From assembly GCA_019116025.1 (NCBI GenBank), contig DXCM01000021.1, positions 1 to 64,000 on the forward strand: a stretch of 64,000 nucleotides of DNA, written 5' to 3'. The DNA is from Candidatus Companilactobacillus pullicola. Its GTDB lineage: Bacteria; Bacillota; Bacilli; Lactobacillales; Lactobacillaceae. Both the position numbers and the translations under genes were made by a program. Positions 26,690 to 34,672 of the stretch are shown piece by piece (the stretch's first letter is position 1; every line of letters begins with the position of its first letter). The notes below the pieces were generated by a model, which saw nothing but the letters and a program-made list of their open reading frames with translations, made no database searches and had not been told where the DNA came from.

Positions 26690-26825
26690 AGAAAACTCCT
26701 CCATATATAGAAGATAATTTGTTGATCATAACCGACCACAGTTATAATTCTACCAAGATGTTTAGACAAATAATAAAGCGAGCTCTTGAACCGTACAGAT
26801 TGGATAGTTTCTACCCTCTTAGACG

Positions 26826-26860
26826 CAAAAACGAACCTTCAGATTGAAGATTCGTTTTTG
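26826..26860. terminator. Bidirectional hairpin terminator
   Basis: ACGAA-CTTCA / TGAAG-TTCGT with one mismatch, flanked by A and T runs. It ends the CAP/SLAP gene on the minus strand. Confidence 0.82.
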
Positions 26861-26867
26861 TGTAAGA

Positions 26868-27689
26868 TTATTTTACTGCATCTTTTGAAATAAATTTGGT
26901 GTTTGGATTAGTTCCCGTGTAGTAATAAATGCTATTAAATTCAGAATACTGATTTGGATCCCATTCAGAATTCAAAGACGTGGCATTGTCTGACATTCCA
27001 AGTGCAGCGGGTGAACCTGCATAAATTAGTGCTGCACGATGACCAAAATGACCTACCTGGCCAGGACCAAATGAAGCATTATTGTCGTCGTCATACCAAC
27101 CTTTAATAAGATAATAAGCCACATCACGATCGGAATTTATTCCAGCCCACTTTCCTAATTTTAATATAAAACTATACCCAATACTATATAGATTTTCTGC
27201 CGTTTCCCTTTCAGCAGTCGTGTGATTCAACGTATTGCCAACTTGTTGATAAGCACGATGATTAGCATATTCAAACATATCTGAAGACGTAGAAACTTCT
27301 GGAGTACCATTAGCACGATGTAAAGCATTCAAATATTGAATAAAGTAATAATTTATTCTTTGAATATTAGGTGTATAACTCGAATCTGGATTACTTTTAT
27401 CGTACAGTCTCTTCGAATCACTAGCCTTTAAATATTCATTGGTAGCCACTTGATAAAATGTTTCGTTATTATGTGTAAAAATTCTATCAACCAACCAATT
27501 AGTATCTGGACCTAAGGCTCTATTAGTAATTAAAGAACCATCTAATCTATATAATCGTACTACATTACCACTGTTGGTAGTGGCTACCTTGGTAACAGCA
27601 GCGTCAGCATCATTTTGTGACACTGAAACGGCTCCAATAGCTGCAAAGGACAGTGCTGCAACATATACCAATAATCTTTTTAACTTCAT
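26868..27689 (-). CDS. Secreted protein: N-terminal SLAP-like domain plus CAP (SCP/PR-1) domain
   Basis: A 273-residue exported protein. After the signal peptide (MKLKRLLVYVAALSFAAIGAVSVSQNDADA) comes one SLAP-like repeat (LYRLDGSLITNRALG ... FYQVATNEYLKASD), then a CAP-type domain from about residue 108. The CAP residues appear as LNHTT (His), ETAENLY (Glu) and GHFGHRAALIY (His). CAP domains occur in secreted bacterial proteins of mostly unproven activity. The order (wall-binding module first) is opposite to the two neighbours. The promoter element is shared with them. Confidence 0.82.
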   Translation of the reverse strand: MKLKRLLVYVAALSFAAIGAVSVSQNDADAAVTKVATTNSGNVVRLYRLDGSLITNRALGPDTNWLVDRIFTHNNETFYQVATNEYLKASDSKRLYDKSNPDSSYTPNIQRINYYFIQYLNALHRANGTPEVSTSSDMFEYANHRAYQQVGNTLNHTTAERETAENLYSIGYSFILKLGKWAGINSDRDVAYYLIKGWYDDDNNASFGPGQVGHFGHRAALIYAGSPAALGMSDNATSLNSEWDPNQYSEFNSIYYYTGTNPNTKFISKDAVK

Positions 27690-27723
27690 AACCGCTTTCC
27701 CCCTATAAACATTGTTTATACCC

Positions 27724-27760
27724 AGATACTAACAAATGCCTATGACACAACATGACAATT
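27724..27760 (-). promoter_or_regulatory. SLAP-regulon promoter element 3
   Basis: TTGTCAT-GTTG-TGTCAT on the minus strand and an extended -10 TGTTAGTAT. The proximal repeat starts 54 bases from the ATG. Confidence 0.7.
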
Positions 27761-27795
27761 ACAGTACTTTATTTATTTTTTTATAAAATTCACGC

Positions 27796-27835
27796 AAAAA
27801 AAATAGACCTTATCAGAATTGATAAGATCTATTAA
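27796..27835 (-). terminator. Terminator of the YbjQ/dipeptidase/permease operon
   Basis: AATAGA-CTTATCA / TGATAAG-TCTATT with one mismatch, and a T run on the minus strand. Confidence 0.85.
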
Positions 27836-27839
27836 TCTT

Positions 27840-29375
27840 TTAATCTGTTGCATTAGCAGTATTAGCTGCTTTTGTCTTGTCTTTAGATCTATGTTCGTAT
27901 CTGTAGTAAAGTCCGAATCCGACTAAACCAAAGACGACTGGTCCAATAATTGTCCAAAGAGCATCTGTATATGCACCTTCCATGATTGGTTGGAGCAATG
28001 TAAAGATAATGGCAAAAGCCAAAACTAGGAAGACAACTGATGTAACAGTCCACATAGCTTTTTTATTCTTATAGAAGAAGTATGGTTTTTCAATATTCTT
28101 ATTCATATTAAAGAATGGATATGCACCAACTAAGAATAAATATGGAACCGTTGTAGAAACATTAGCCATCAATGTCAAAACGTTATAAAGTGCTTTGGCA
28201 TTCTTACCACCCATATCAACAACTAAGATAAGAACGATAACAACAGCGGCTTGAATCCACATTGCGTAAGCAGGCATACCATGTTTATTTAACTTTGTAA
28301 CTTTTGAAGGCCACAAATCTTTTGGTGTACCCAAGATGAATGATTTCAATGGTGAATAAATCAAAACAAAGAAAGCACCCATGTAAAGAACGAACATATC
28401 GAAACCTGTAAATCTAGCTAACCATTCACCTAAGGCGATGGCAGCGGCACTACTTAAACCAATATGACTACCAAATTGGTAACCAAGATTACTCATCATA
28501 ACGTAAGTAATATTACCTAAGTTAACATTACCTTTAGCGATAACAGCGTTCCAGTTAGTACTCATTGCCCAACAAAAGATTGTTAGTGAGTAAACTAAAG
28601 CCATAATAACGGCCGCAATTAAAACACCACGTGGAAAATCCTTCTTAGGATTCTTCATACTATCAGTAACACCACCAACGGATTCCAAACCACCATATGC
28701 AAAGATTGCATAAACGATAAAGGAAACCATCCCTAGTGGTGAAGCAAAGGCAGGATTAGCAGAATGAATAAAGGTATCCAAACCATTGATAGGTTCAGCT
28801 GTATGGAATCCTGACATGAATAAAACTGCCAAACTTAAAACAAAGAAAATAACTTGTAAGGCGATTGTCATGATTCCACCAAAGTTAGAAATCTTAGAAA
28901 TCTTGTCAATACCTTGTGAAGCAGTATATGTAACAAAAATGATCCATAGAACAGCTAAAATACCAATAACTTGTGTAGCACTTAATCCAAAGAGACCCCA
29001 TGTTTGTGTAACATCATGTCCTGCAAACATTGTTGAAAGTGGGATCCAAACTTTTGAAGAAGTTGACACTAGCCAAACTTCCCATGAAGCTAACCACATA
29101 AAGGTACCGATGAAAGCCCATTTTGCACCAACGGCTCCCTCGATCCAGGAATAAATTCCACCCTTTGCTTCATTAAAGGCGGCACCATATTCGGCTACCA
29201 TGAATCCTACAGGTAGGAAGAATAAAAGTGCGGCGAAGATGTACCAAATAATACTTGCCAATCCCATTTGCTCGTAAGCAACTGTTGTATTAGCGAATCC
29301 AAAGATTGCCGTGAAGATCATCATTATTAATCCAAATAATGTGATTGTTTTTTTCGGCGAATTACTATCATCCAT
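27840..29375 (-). CDS. yjeM: APC-superfamily amino acid permease, YjeM (glutamate/GABA transporter family)
   Basis: A 511-residue transporter with about 12-13 membrane segments. The start TITLFGLIMMIFTAIFGFANTTVAYEQMGLASIIWYI and the EYGAAFNEAKGGIYSWIEGAVG loop match the YjeM subgroup of the glutamate/GABA antiporter family. It is the last gene of an operon after a C69 dipeptidase and YbjQ. Pairing with a dipeptidase suggests handling of peptide-derived amino acids (inference). AGGGG precedes the ATG. Confidence 0.88.
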   Translation of the reverse strand: MDDSNSPKKTITLFGLIMMIFTAIFGFANTTVAYEQMGLASIIWYIFAALLFFLPVGFMVAEYGAAFNEAKGGIYSWIEGAVGAKWAFIGTFMWLASWEVWLVSTSSKVWIPLSTMFAGHDVTQTWGLFGLSATQVIGILAVLWIIFVTYTASQGIDKISKISNFGGIMTIALQVIFFVLSLAVLFMSGFHTAEPINGLDTFIHSANPAFASPLGMVSFIVYAIFAYGGLESVGGVTDSMKNPKKDFPRGVLIAAVIMALVYSLTIFCWAMSTNWNAVIAKGNVNLGNITYVMMSNLGYQFGSHIGLSSAAAIALGEWLARFTGFDMFVLYMGAFFVLIYSPLKSFILGTPKDLWPSKVTKLNKHGMPAYAMWIQAAVVIVLILVVDMGGKNAKALYNVLTLMANVSTTVPYLFLVGAYPFFNMNKNIEKPYFFYKNKKAMWTVTSVVFLVLAFAIIFTLLQPIMEGAYTDALWTIIGPVVFGLVGFGLYYRYEHRSKDKTKAANTANATD

Positions 29376-29414
29376 TTTTTAAAACCCCTCATTTAATTTT
29401 CAATGTACGAATTT

Positions 29415-30845
29415 TTACAAATTCATATCTGTCTTGAAGTTAAGAGGTGAAAAATCAGTCGAGTCCGTAATTAATTGAGCAATTAGCTCTTTATAACCAT
29501 CCATTGAAATTTTTGCCATTTCAAAAGAGGCTTTTGTTAAATAATTAGGTAATTCCTCATCATCTTTGCTTGAAGCTTGTTCATCAAAATCACGTAATTT
29601 ATTACGCAATGTGATGTTAATCGCCTCTTGCTTGTCTTGGAACATTTTTCCAAGTTCTTTATAGTGACCATCTAATAAAACTCCGGCCAGTTTATAAACC
29701 CAATAGGCTGACTTACTGTCGTATGGTAGTTTGCCAATCTTGTATTCTTCAGGAGTATCGGTAATTCCCATATAGAAAGGAACATAGACACTTTGTGAAG
29801 CTACACCCATTGCTAACCACTGCACACAGGCAATCTCAGGAGCCATATTTGGTCTTATTTGTAAGACATGTGACTCTTGAGTTTTAGCCAAACTGATTGG
29901 GCGATAACGTTTGTTATCTTTTGATTCGTTCAACGGATCATAAGGCGTCTTTTGGAAATGTGAAGCCAAGTAATCTTGAGCATCATCGACACTCAATAAA
30001 CGATTAGCCTTTTTGATAAAGGACAAGTTTTCACTTTCAGGACTTTCATCCGTCTTGCCGGAAAACTCTTGTTGGCCCCACCAAACCCGTGGCGTACTAT
30101 AAATCTCATCGGACAAATCATGTGTTCCAAAAATTTCTCTAAAATTGAACGTATCTGGTCTAGCATTCAAGTGATTATCGGCGACAAATTTTTGAATATC
30201 CTTGTGATACAAGAAATTCTCATGATCGTCAAAATCAATATCTTGAATTGCTAGTTGGTTGGCTACCACAGCGTAGCTATCGTCGGGAATACGCTGTGCT
30301 ACCCAATAGTGACCTGATCCACTTTCGAAGTACCAAACCTCATCTTTATCCGAGAAAAGGACTCCGTTAGTTTCACAAGTTCCGTATTTTTCAATAATTT
30401 CACCTAAACGCAAAACACCTTCTTGAGCTGTCTTGACGTAAGGTAAAACTACTGTAATCATAGCTTCCTCACCAATACCATTTTCTTCAAGAGGATCTGC
30501 ACCTAAAACACGTTGGTTAGCATAAGCACTTTCGGTAGCACTCATCCCAACTCCGTATTCATTAAAGCCATCCTCTTCGAACAGCCCCTCTTTTGAGGTC
30601 CATTCAGGAGTAGCAGAATATTTATTGCGAATTTTAGGTAAGTCCATTTGAAAATCATTGGCTTGAGAAACAAATCTTTGTTGCTCAGTAAATTCTTTAT
30701 GTTCATGAATCACAAAATGCTTTGGCCAGGATGCTTTAGCGTCTTCGTTTCTACCAATAATAGTAGAACCATCGACAGTCGCACTCTTACCAATTAAAAT
30801 GCTGGTACATGCAGACAAAGAACTCTTGTTGTACTCTAATGCCAT
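29415..30845 (-). CDS. pepD: C69-family dipeptidase (PepD type)
   Basis: A 476-residue Ntn-hydrolase. The nucleophile Cys is in SACTSILIGKSATVDGSTIIGRNEDA near the N-terminus. Removal of the short leader before this Cys is expected for the family. Other signatures are GVGMSATESAYAN, WYFESGSGHYWVAQRIPDDSYAVVANQ and PYYPL-like PYDPLNESKDNKRYRPISLAKTQESHVLQIRPN. It cleaves dipeptides in the cytoplasm. The ATG at 30845 is preferred over a TTG one codon upstream; AAGGTG precedes it. Confidence 0.93.
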   Translation of the reverse strand: MALEYNKSSLSACTSILIGKSATVDGSTIIGRNEDAKASWPKHFVIHEHKEFTEQQRFVSQANDFQMDLPKIRNKYSATPEWTSKEGLFEEDGFNEYGVGMSATESAYANQRVLGADPLEENGIGEEAMITVVLPYVKTAQEGVLRLGEIIEKYGTCETNGVLFSDKDEVWYFESGSGHYWVAQRIPDDSYAVVANQLAIQDIDFDDHENFLYHKDIQKFVADNHLNARPDTFNFREIFGTHDLSDEIYSTPRVWWGQQEFSGKTDESPESENLSFIKKANRLLSVDDAQDYLASHFQKTPYDPLNESKDNKRYRPISLAKTQESHVLQIRPNMAPEIACVQWLAMGVASQSVYVPFYMGITDTPEEYKIGKLPYDSKSAYWVYKLAGVLLDGHYKELGKMFQDKQEAINITLRNKLRDFDEQASSKDDEELPNYLTKASFEMAKISMDGYKELIAQLITDSTDFSPLNFKTDMNL

Positions 30846-30854
30846 CAAATCACC

Positions 30855-31181
30855 TTACTTAAATTTTACTGCAGTACCATATGCTGCAACTGTTTCCATA
30901 TCAGCACTGATAGAATCGGAATCAAAACGCATCATGACTACAGCATCAGCACCCATGTCAATTGCATTTTGTCGCAGACGACTAATTGCAATATCACGAG
31001 CTTCTGTTAGTAGTTCAGTGTAAGCTTTAATTTCGCCACCAACGATGTTTTTAAATCCAGCACCGATATTCTTAACGACGTTCTTTGATTGAGTAGTCAA
31101 TCCGAAAACTTCACCAATAATTTCGTATTCATGTCCTGGAATATGCTCAGTTGTAGTTACCAAAATCTCGTTCTTATCCAT
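30855..31181 (-). CDS. YbjQ/UPF0145 family protein
   Basis: A 108-residue small protein of the YbjQ family, annotated elsewhere as a heavy-metal-binding domain although no direct function is proven. Typical parts: [59 protein letters not shown], and AYGTAVKF at the end. It forms a pentameric beta structure in relatives. First gene of the operon; the dipeptidase start lies nine bases after its stop. RBS GAGGTGA. Confidence 0.9.
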   Translation of the reverse strand: MDKNEILVTTTEHIPGHEYEIIGEVFGLTTQSKNVVKNIGAGFKNIVGGEIKAYTELLTEARDIAISRLRQNAIDMGADAVVMMRFDSDSISADMETVAAYGTAVKFK

Positions 31182-31292
31182 TGATTCACCTCACAAAAAT
31201 ATTTATTTCACTCCATTAAATAATGTAACACATTCAAAAGGTATTATGAGTAGTTATTTAGAATTTAATTACACTATTTTTAAGGAGATTAA

Positions 31293-31334
31293 AAAAATAA
31301 AAGCGCCATCACACCTATTGTGACAGCACTTTTA
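31293..31334 (-). terminator. Terminator of the csbD-like gene
   Basis: AAAAG-GC..TCACA / TGTGA..GC-CTTTT hairpin with small mismatches, and a T run on the minus strand. Confidence 0.75.
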
Positions 31335-31352
31335 AAGAATAACACTTGATTT

Positions 31353-31538
31353 TTATTTATCAGTTTTCTCATTTACCTTATGAGCAACCTTATCAACTGC
31401 TTCATCTACTTTATCCTTAGCTTTACCAACCGCTTCTTGAACTTTACCTTTTAATTCTTGTTTGTCGTTACCAGAAGCCTTCCCTAAGGCTTGATTTGTT
31501 TTACCTTTGATTGCATCTTTTTTGCTATCAACACTCAT
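31353..31538 (-). CDS. CsbD-like stress protein
   Basis: A 61-residue, lysine- and alanine-rich helical protein with the CsbD pattern KDAIKGKTNQALGKASGN and KGKVQEAVGKAKDKVDEAV. The family is induced by general stress in Gram-positive bacteria; the molecular role is unknown. A strong AGGAG is placed before the ATG and a terminator follows. Monocistronic. Confidence 0.88.
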   Translation of the reverse strand: MSVDSKKDAIKGKTNQALGKASGNDKQELKGKVQEAVGKAKDKVDEAVDKVAHKVNEKTDK

Positions 31539-31633
31539 AATAAAACTCCTCTCATATCTTTAATATGATTAAAGCTTAGCAAGTTTCCTGTTGATTCAGC
31601 AAATTAGAAGCTTTCACGTCAAAAAAATTTAAA

Positions 31634-31765
31634 CTAATGGATTGTTGCAACTGCTTGACAGATAAAATAAGTCACAGCTATAACAATACACAACTTTAAA
31701 ATGACCACATTACGATCAATTCTTTCTGATCTTCTTCTTTTACGCAATCTATCAATTCTCGTCAT
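31634..31765 (-). CDS. Small basic single-pass membrane protein, 43 aa, unknown
   Basis: A 43-codon ORF with a GGGTG-type RBS. The N-terminal half is extremely basic (MTRIDRLRKRRRSERIDRN), followed by one hydrophobic span (VVILKLCIVIAVTYFICQAVA) and TIH. The positive-inside rule predicts a cytoplasmic N-terminus. It sits in a gene-poor stretch between csbD and tRNA-Gln. No family recognised; coding status rests on the RBS and the membrane-protein pattern. Confidence 0.5.
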   Translation of the reverse strand: MTRIDRLRKRRRSERIDRNVVILKLCIVIAVTYFICQAVATIH

Positions 31766-31954
31766 TTGTTACACCCGCTTTCGTTCTTACGGTTCTATTT
31801 TATAATACTTCGATTGTAATGGTCATTTCTTAAAGAATCCTTAAGTATTATCCACAACTTCTTTGAAATTCTTCATCATATATCGTTTAGTTACGATAAA
31901 ACCTAATAGATGATAAAAATATGACTTCCATTTATAATGAATACGTAATTACTA

Positions 31955-31981
31955 TTGACATTACAGCGTTTTTTTTATAAC
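31955..31981 (+). promoter_or_regulatory. Probable promoter of tRNA-Gln
   Basis: TTGACA at 31955-31960, then TATAAC at 31976 (15 bp) or TAACAT at 31978 (17 bp). It ends about 30 bp before the tRNA. Confidence 0.6.
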
Positions 31982-32011
31982 ATTTTAGTGTTGTTTAATA
32001 TTTTATATTAA

Positions 32012-32083
32012 TGGGCATTCGCCAAATGGTAAGGCAGCGGACTCTGAATCCGCAATTTATTGGTTCGAACCCAATATGCCCAA
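32012..32083 (+). tRNA. tRNA-Gln (anticodon CUG)
   Basis: The acceptor stem TGGGCAT/ATGCCCA is perfect. The D-arm is GCCAAATGGTAAGGC. The anticodon arm is GCGGA-CTCTGAA-TCCGC, with anticodon CTG reading CAG. The T-arm is ATTGG-TTCGAAC-CCAAT. The 3' CCA is not encoded and must be added. A terminator follows, so the tRNA is transcribed alone. Confidence 0.92.
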
Positions 32084-32092
32084 TATATATAT

Positions 32093-32125
32093 CAGGAAAT
32101 CCTATATCGAGGGTTTCTTTTTTTT
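32093..32125 (+). terminator. Terminator of tRNA-Gln
   Basis: GGAAATCC pairs with GGGTTTC (one G-U), followed by a run of T. Confidence 0.82.
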
Positions 32126-32197
32126 GCATTGAAGTAACTATTATTATTTATTAATAAACGTAAATTAGCCATATCCATAAATAAGAATCATAATCGA

Positions 32198-32227
32198 TTG
32201 TCAATGCAATTTGTTTCGTGCTATTAT
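32198..32227 (+). promoter_or_regulatory. Promoter of the orphan small RNA
   Basis: TTGTCA (32198-32203), 18-bp spacer, TATTAT (32222-32227). The start would fall near 32234. Confidence 0.6.
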
Positions 32228-32233
32228 CAATAC

Positions 32234-32362
32234 GTAAACGAAGACATTAAAAAAGACTAAAGAAGGCAATCTTCAGTCCCAAAAGCCTTAATGTCGTCGC
32301 CTAAATTACATTTGAATAAATTACTTTTGGGTCAGATATGCCAGTGTCTGGCCCTTTTTTGT
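32234..32362 (+). ncRNA. Candidate orphan small RNA, about 125 nt
   Basis: This stretch has no ORF but has its own promoter and a clear intrinsic terminator. The 5' domain closes with CGA-GACATTAA pairing to TTAATGTC-TCG and holds an inner hairpin GACT..AGAAG-GCAA-TCTTC-AGTC. An AT-rich single-stranded linker follows, then the perfect 8-bp terminator stem GGGTCAGA / TCTGGCCC (one G-U) and T6. The next gene is on the opposite strand, so this is not a leader. No known RNA family recognised. Confidence 0.6.
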
Positions 32363-32429
32363 ATCTAGTGCTTTGTTTCCTTGATCAATAGCAATACAAT
32401 TATCAAATTTTCTTAATTGACGGTTTTTA

Positions 32430-32478
32430 TAAAAATAAGCTATCTGTTCTCATATTTTGAGACAGGTAGCTTATTTTT
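32430..32478 (-). terminator. Terminator of the DUF1097 gene
   Basis: AATAAGCTA-CTGT-CTCA / TGAG-CAG-TAGCTTATT, a long imperfect stem with a T run on the minus strand. Confidence 0.85.
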
Positions 32479-32480
32479 GT

Positions 32481-32948
32481 CTATCCAAATCTACTCATAA
32501 TATATCTAATACCGTAACCAATGTAGTAAATGCCGACAAGCATTGAGACGCCAATCATTAGTACAGTAATTGGCCACTTACTTTTTGGTGTCATGCTTAA
32601 AATTTGAATAGTCAGCGCCCAGCCAATGAACCAAGACACCATGTTGACTTTTCTTAAATAGTAATTAATAATTACAGCCAAAAATCCAAATATAGCTAAA
32701 ACTATTACTTGTGCCAAAATATTTAATGACGGTGGGGCCAACGCTATTAAACTAAATGAAACAGCTCCCCAAATATCGCCAATTAACAAACCAACTGATA
32801 AAGCTAAACCACTATCCCTACTGATCATTACCAAACCCGCTGTCATCAAGGCCACTGCACCAGTAGTGAAACCAAACATAGTTGAAAGTGCGGCCCAGAT
32901 AGGTGGCAAAATGGCGACGGCAATGGCTTGAACATATACCCTTTTCAT
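32481..32948 (-). CDS. DUF1097-like membrane protein
   Basis: A 155-residue protein with about five to six hydrophobic segments. It resembles the DUF1097 family: AIAVAILPPIWAALSTMFG and TGAVALMTAGLVMISRDSGLALSVGLLIGDIWGAVSF, then ILAQVIVLAIFGFLAVI. A small transporter-like or scaffold function is possible but unproven. ATG at 32948 is preferred; an ATG three codons upstream lies close to the only RBS-like GAG. Monocistronic with a terminator. Confidence 0.7.
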   Translation of the reverse strand: MKRVYVQAIAVAILPPIWAALSTMFGFTTGAVALMTAGLVMISRDSGLALSVGLLIGDIWGAVSFSLIALAPPSLNILAQVIVLAIFGFLAVIINYYLRKVNMVSWFIGWALTIQILSMTPKSKWPITVLMIGVSMLVGIYYIGYGIRYIMSRFG

Positions 32949-33132
32949 CTTGATCATCTCACAATTTTCAATATGGTTTTATATCCATCTTTTTTGCCGC
33001 TATTTAAACATCATTTTAATCATTATGCTATTAATTAGGTTTTAAAAAATAAGAGTTATAAGTGTAGCAAATTAGCAATAAACTACTGTCACAAACGAAA
33101 GTATAGACGAATATTCAAGATGTCTTTTCTCC

Positions 33133-33178
33133 AAAAAAAAGAACATCCTATTAAATACCAGCTAAGATGTACTTTTTA
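33133..33178 (-). terminator. Terminator of the 92-aa ORF
   Basis: AAAAAG-ACATC / GATGT-CTTTTT, an 18-base loop, and a T8 run on the minus strand. Confidence 0.7.
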
Positions 33179-33196
33179 GAATGACCTTATTTATGC

Positions 33197-33475
33197 TTAT
33201 TTCTTTTCCTTAGTTCCAGAATCCAAAATACTAATCGATTTATCAATCGATTCAAAAATTTCTGTATTTAGAAGTTCAATGATCGAACTCAATCTCCGAT
33301 ACTCATGGGACAAAACATTTTTATTGATTTGATCGTCATTTATACGTTTAAGTTTCAAATTGTAATCCATTAAAGCATTTATTCTGATTTTTGAATCATC
33401 CAGCTCACATAGTAAGTCGTCGATATCATCCATATTATAAGTTCTGGTTAGATTTTTCTCTTTAACTTCGTCCAT
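33197..33475 (-). CDS. Hypothetical helical protein, 92 aa
   Basis: A soluble, acidic 92-residue protein, mostly helical with coiled-coil-like heptads (MDDIDDLLCELDDSKIRINALMDYNLKLKRIND ... EYRRLSSIIELLNTEIFESIDKSISIL). No family recognised. AAGGGAG eight bases before the ATG and a downstream terminator indicate a genuine, monocistronic gene. Could be a small partner or regulator protein; nothing in the context decides. Confidence 0.65.
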   Translation of the reverse strand: MDEVKEKNLTRTYNMDDIDDLLCELDDSKIRINALMDYNLKLKRINDDQINKNVLSHEYRRLSSIIELLNTEIFESIDKSISILDSGTKEKK

Positions 33476-33674
33476 AATAAATACTCCCTTCAGGTCACAA
33501 GCAAATTGACATTATTTCTATCGCCTATTTGTAATTCGCTTGTTTGACCTTTATTTTAATAGCTTTCGAAGTTAAAGCTAGTCTATTATCCAGAATGTAA
33601 ATTTTTATTTTGTTGTGGTAACTCCTACTTTATATTCCAAAATTATATATCTTTTATTTTCAAAAGTTATATTC

Positions 33675-33742
33675 TATGTTAAACTAGTCTCGTTTTGCTG
33701 AAAAAGTATCAGCAGTTTACATTCAGAAAGGACGAGACAAAC
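33675..33742 (+). promoter_or_regulatory. Structured 5' leader of the HPP-like gene
   Basis: A -10-like TATGTT (33675) places the RNA start near 33687. There GTCTCGT (33687-33693) is the exact complement of ACGAGAC (33732-33738), which lies between the AAAGGA ribosome site and the ATG. A hairpin GCTGA/TCAGC (33697-33713) sits inside. The leader can thus fold over the ribosome site. Confidence 0.5.
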
Positions 33743-34657
33743 ATGCATTTAAGTACTACTGAGAAGAGAAATTATCTAATTGGGTTTTCATTCATTATTG
33801 TCATGGTAGCGAGTGCCACCTTATTAAACGATATGGAAATCATTTTACCGGAGATAGGAGCCTTAACGGCCGGGACGTGGATTTATCAAAATGGAGGCTG
33901 GATCAATCAACCTTTGAAGATTTTTCTAGCTCCATCAGGAACGGCTATCATTGGTTTTCTGATCAATCAGTTAGCAATCGGCTACGCTCAAAAAGTTCTC
34001 TTAGGTCTACTTCTAATGCTAATTTTGTTACGTGTCCTGCACTCAAATTTAGCACCTTCGTTTGCGACGGGACTATTGCCGATCATTATTAACGCTACAC
34101 ACTGGTCATTCATTATTGCCATTCTACTATTCACCTTAGTATTGACAATTGGTGTCTTCGTTCAAGGCAACTACAAAGAAACAACACCGAGTTCGATCAT
34201 CAAAAAACATCACATGCTAATTTTTGCCATCATGGCACTGATTTGGGTCGGTGGTGTCTGGTTCTTTGGTTTCTCACAGATGGCCGCCATCCCGCCGATT
34301 ATGGTTGTGTTCTTTGAGGTTTTGCAAAAACCCGAATACAGTTGGAAAATGGCTCTCAAGCACTTTATTGCTTTAGTTGGTGCCGCCAGCATTGGCGTTT
34401 TAGTTCACACTTTTATCAGCTCGTGGTTAATTTCAGCTATCATTGCCCTACCACTGGTATTTGTTTTACTTCAACTTTTAAAAATCAAGTTACCAGCAGC
34501 CTTTGCTTTTCCACTTCTAGCTCTCGTTTTGCCTACTAATATGTTTCACATGTTGCCCCTAACCGCTGTTTTAGCGACGCTCTTTTTCTTAGGTTCAATC
34601 GTACTTCTCAAAAAATATTTCACTCCTATAAAAGTAGAAAATGACTCTCAAATTTAA
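33743..34657 (+). CDS. Polytopic membrane protein, HPP-family-like
   Basis: A 304-residue membrane protein with about ten spans. Two halves look alike, each with a Pro-containing loop followed by a small-residue-rich helix (LPEIGALTAGTWIYQ... and IPPIMVVFFEVLQK...) and a FATGLLPI / AFAFPLLALVLP segment. This recalls the HPP family, but I am not certain. An earlier TTG start at 33695 lacks an RBS and would read through the leader stem, so ATG 33743 with AAAGGA is used. Transport role likely; substrate unknown. Confidence 0.6.
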   Translation: MHLSTTEKRNYLIGFSFIIVMVASATLLNDMEIILPEIGALTAGTWIYQNGGWINQPLKIFLAPSGTAIIGFLINQLAIGYAQKVLLGLLLMLILLRVLHSNLAPSFATGLLPIIINATHWSFIIAILLFTLVLTIGVFVQGNYKETTPSSIIKKHHMLIFAIMALIWVGGVWFFGFSQMAAIPPIMVVFFEVLQKPEYSWKMALKHFIALVGAASIGVLVHTFISSWLISAIIALPLVFVLLQLLKIKLPAAFAFPLLALVLPTNMFHMLPLTAVLATLFFLGSIVLLKKYFTPIKVENDSQI

Positions 34658-34672
34658 TGAGAGTCATTTTTT
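34638..34672. terminator. Bidirectional terminator
   Basis: AAATGACTCTCA / TGAGAGTCATTT around a seven-base loop, between convergent genes. It overlaps the plus-strand stop codon. Confidence 0.9.
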
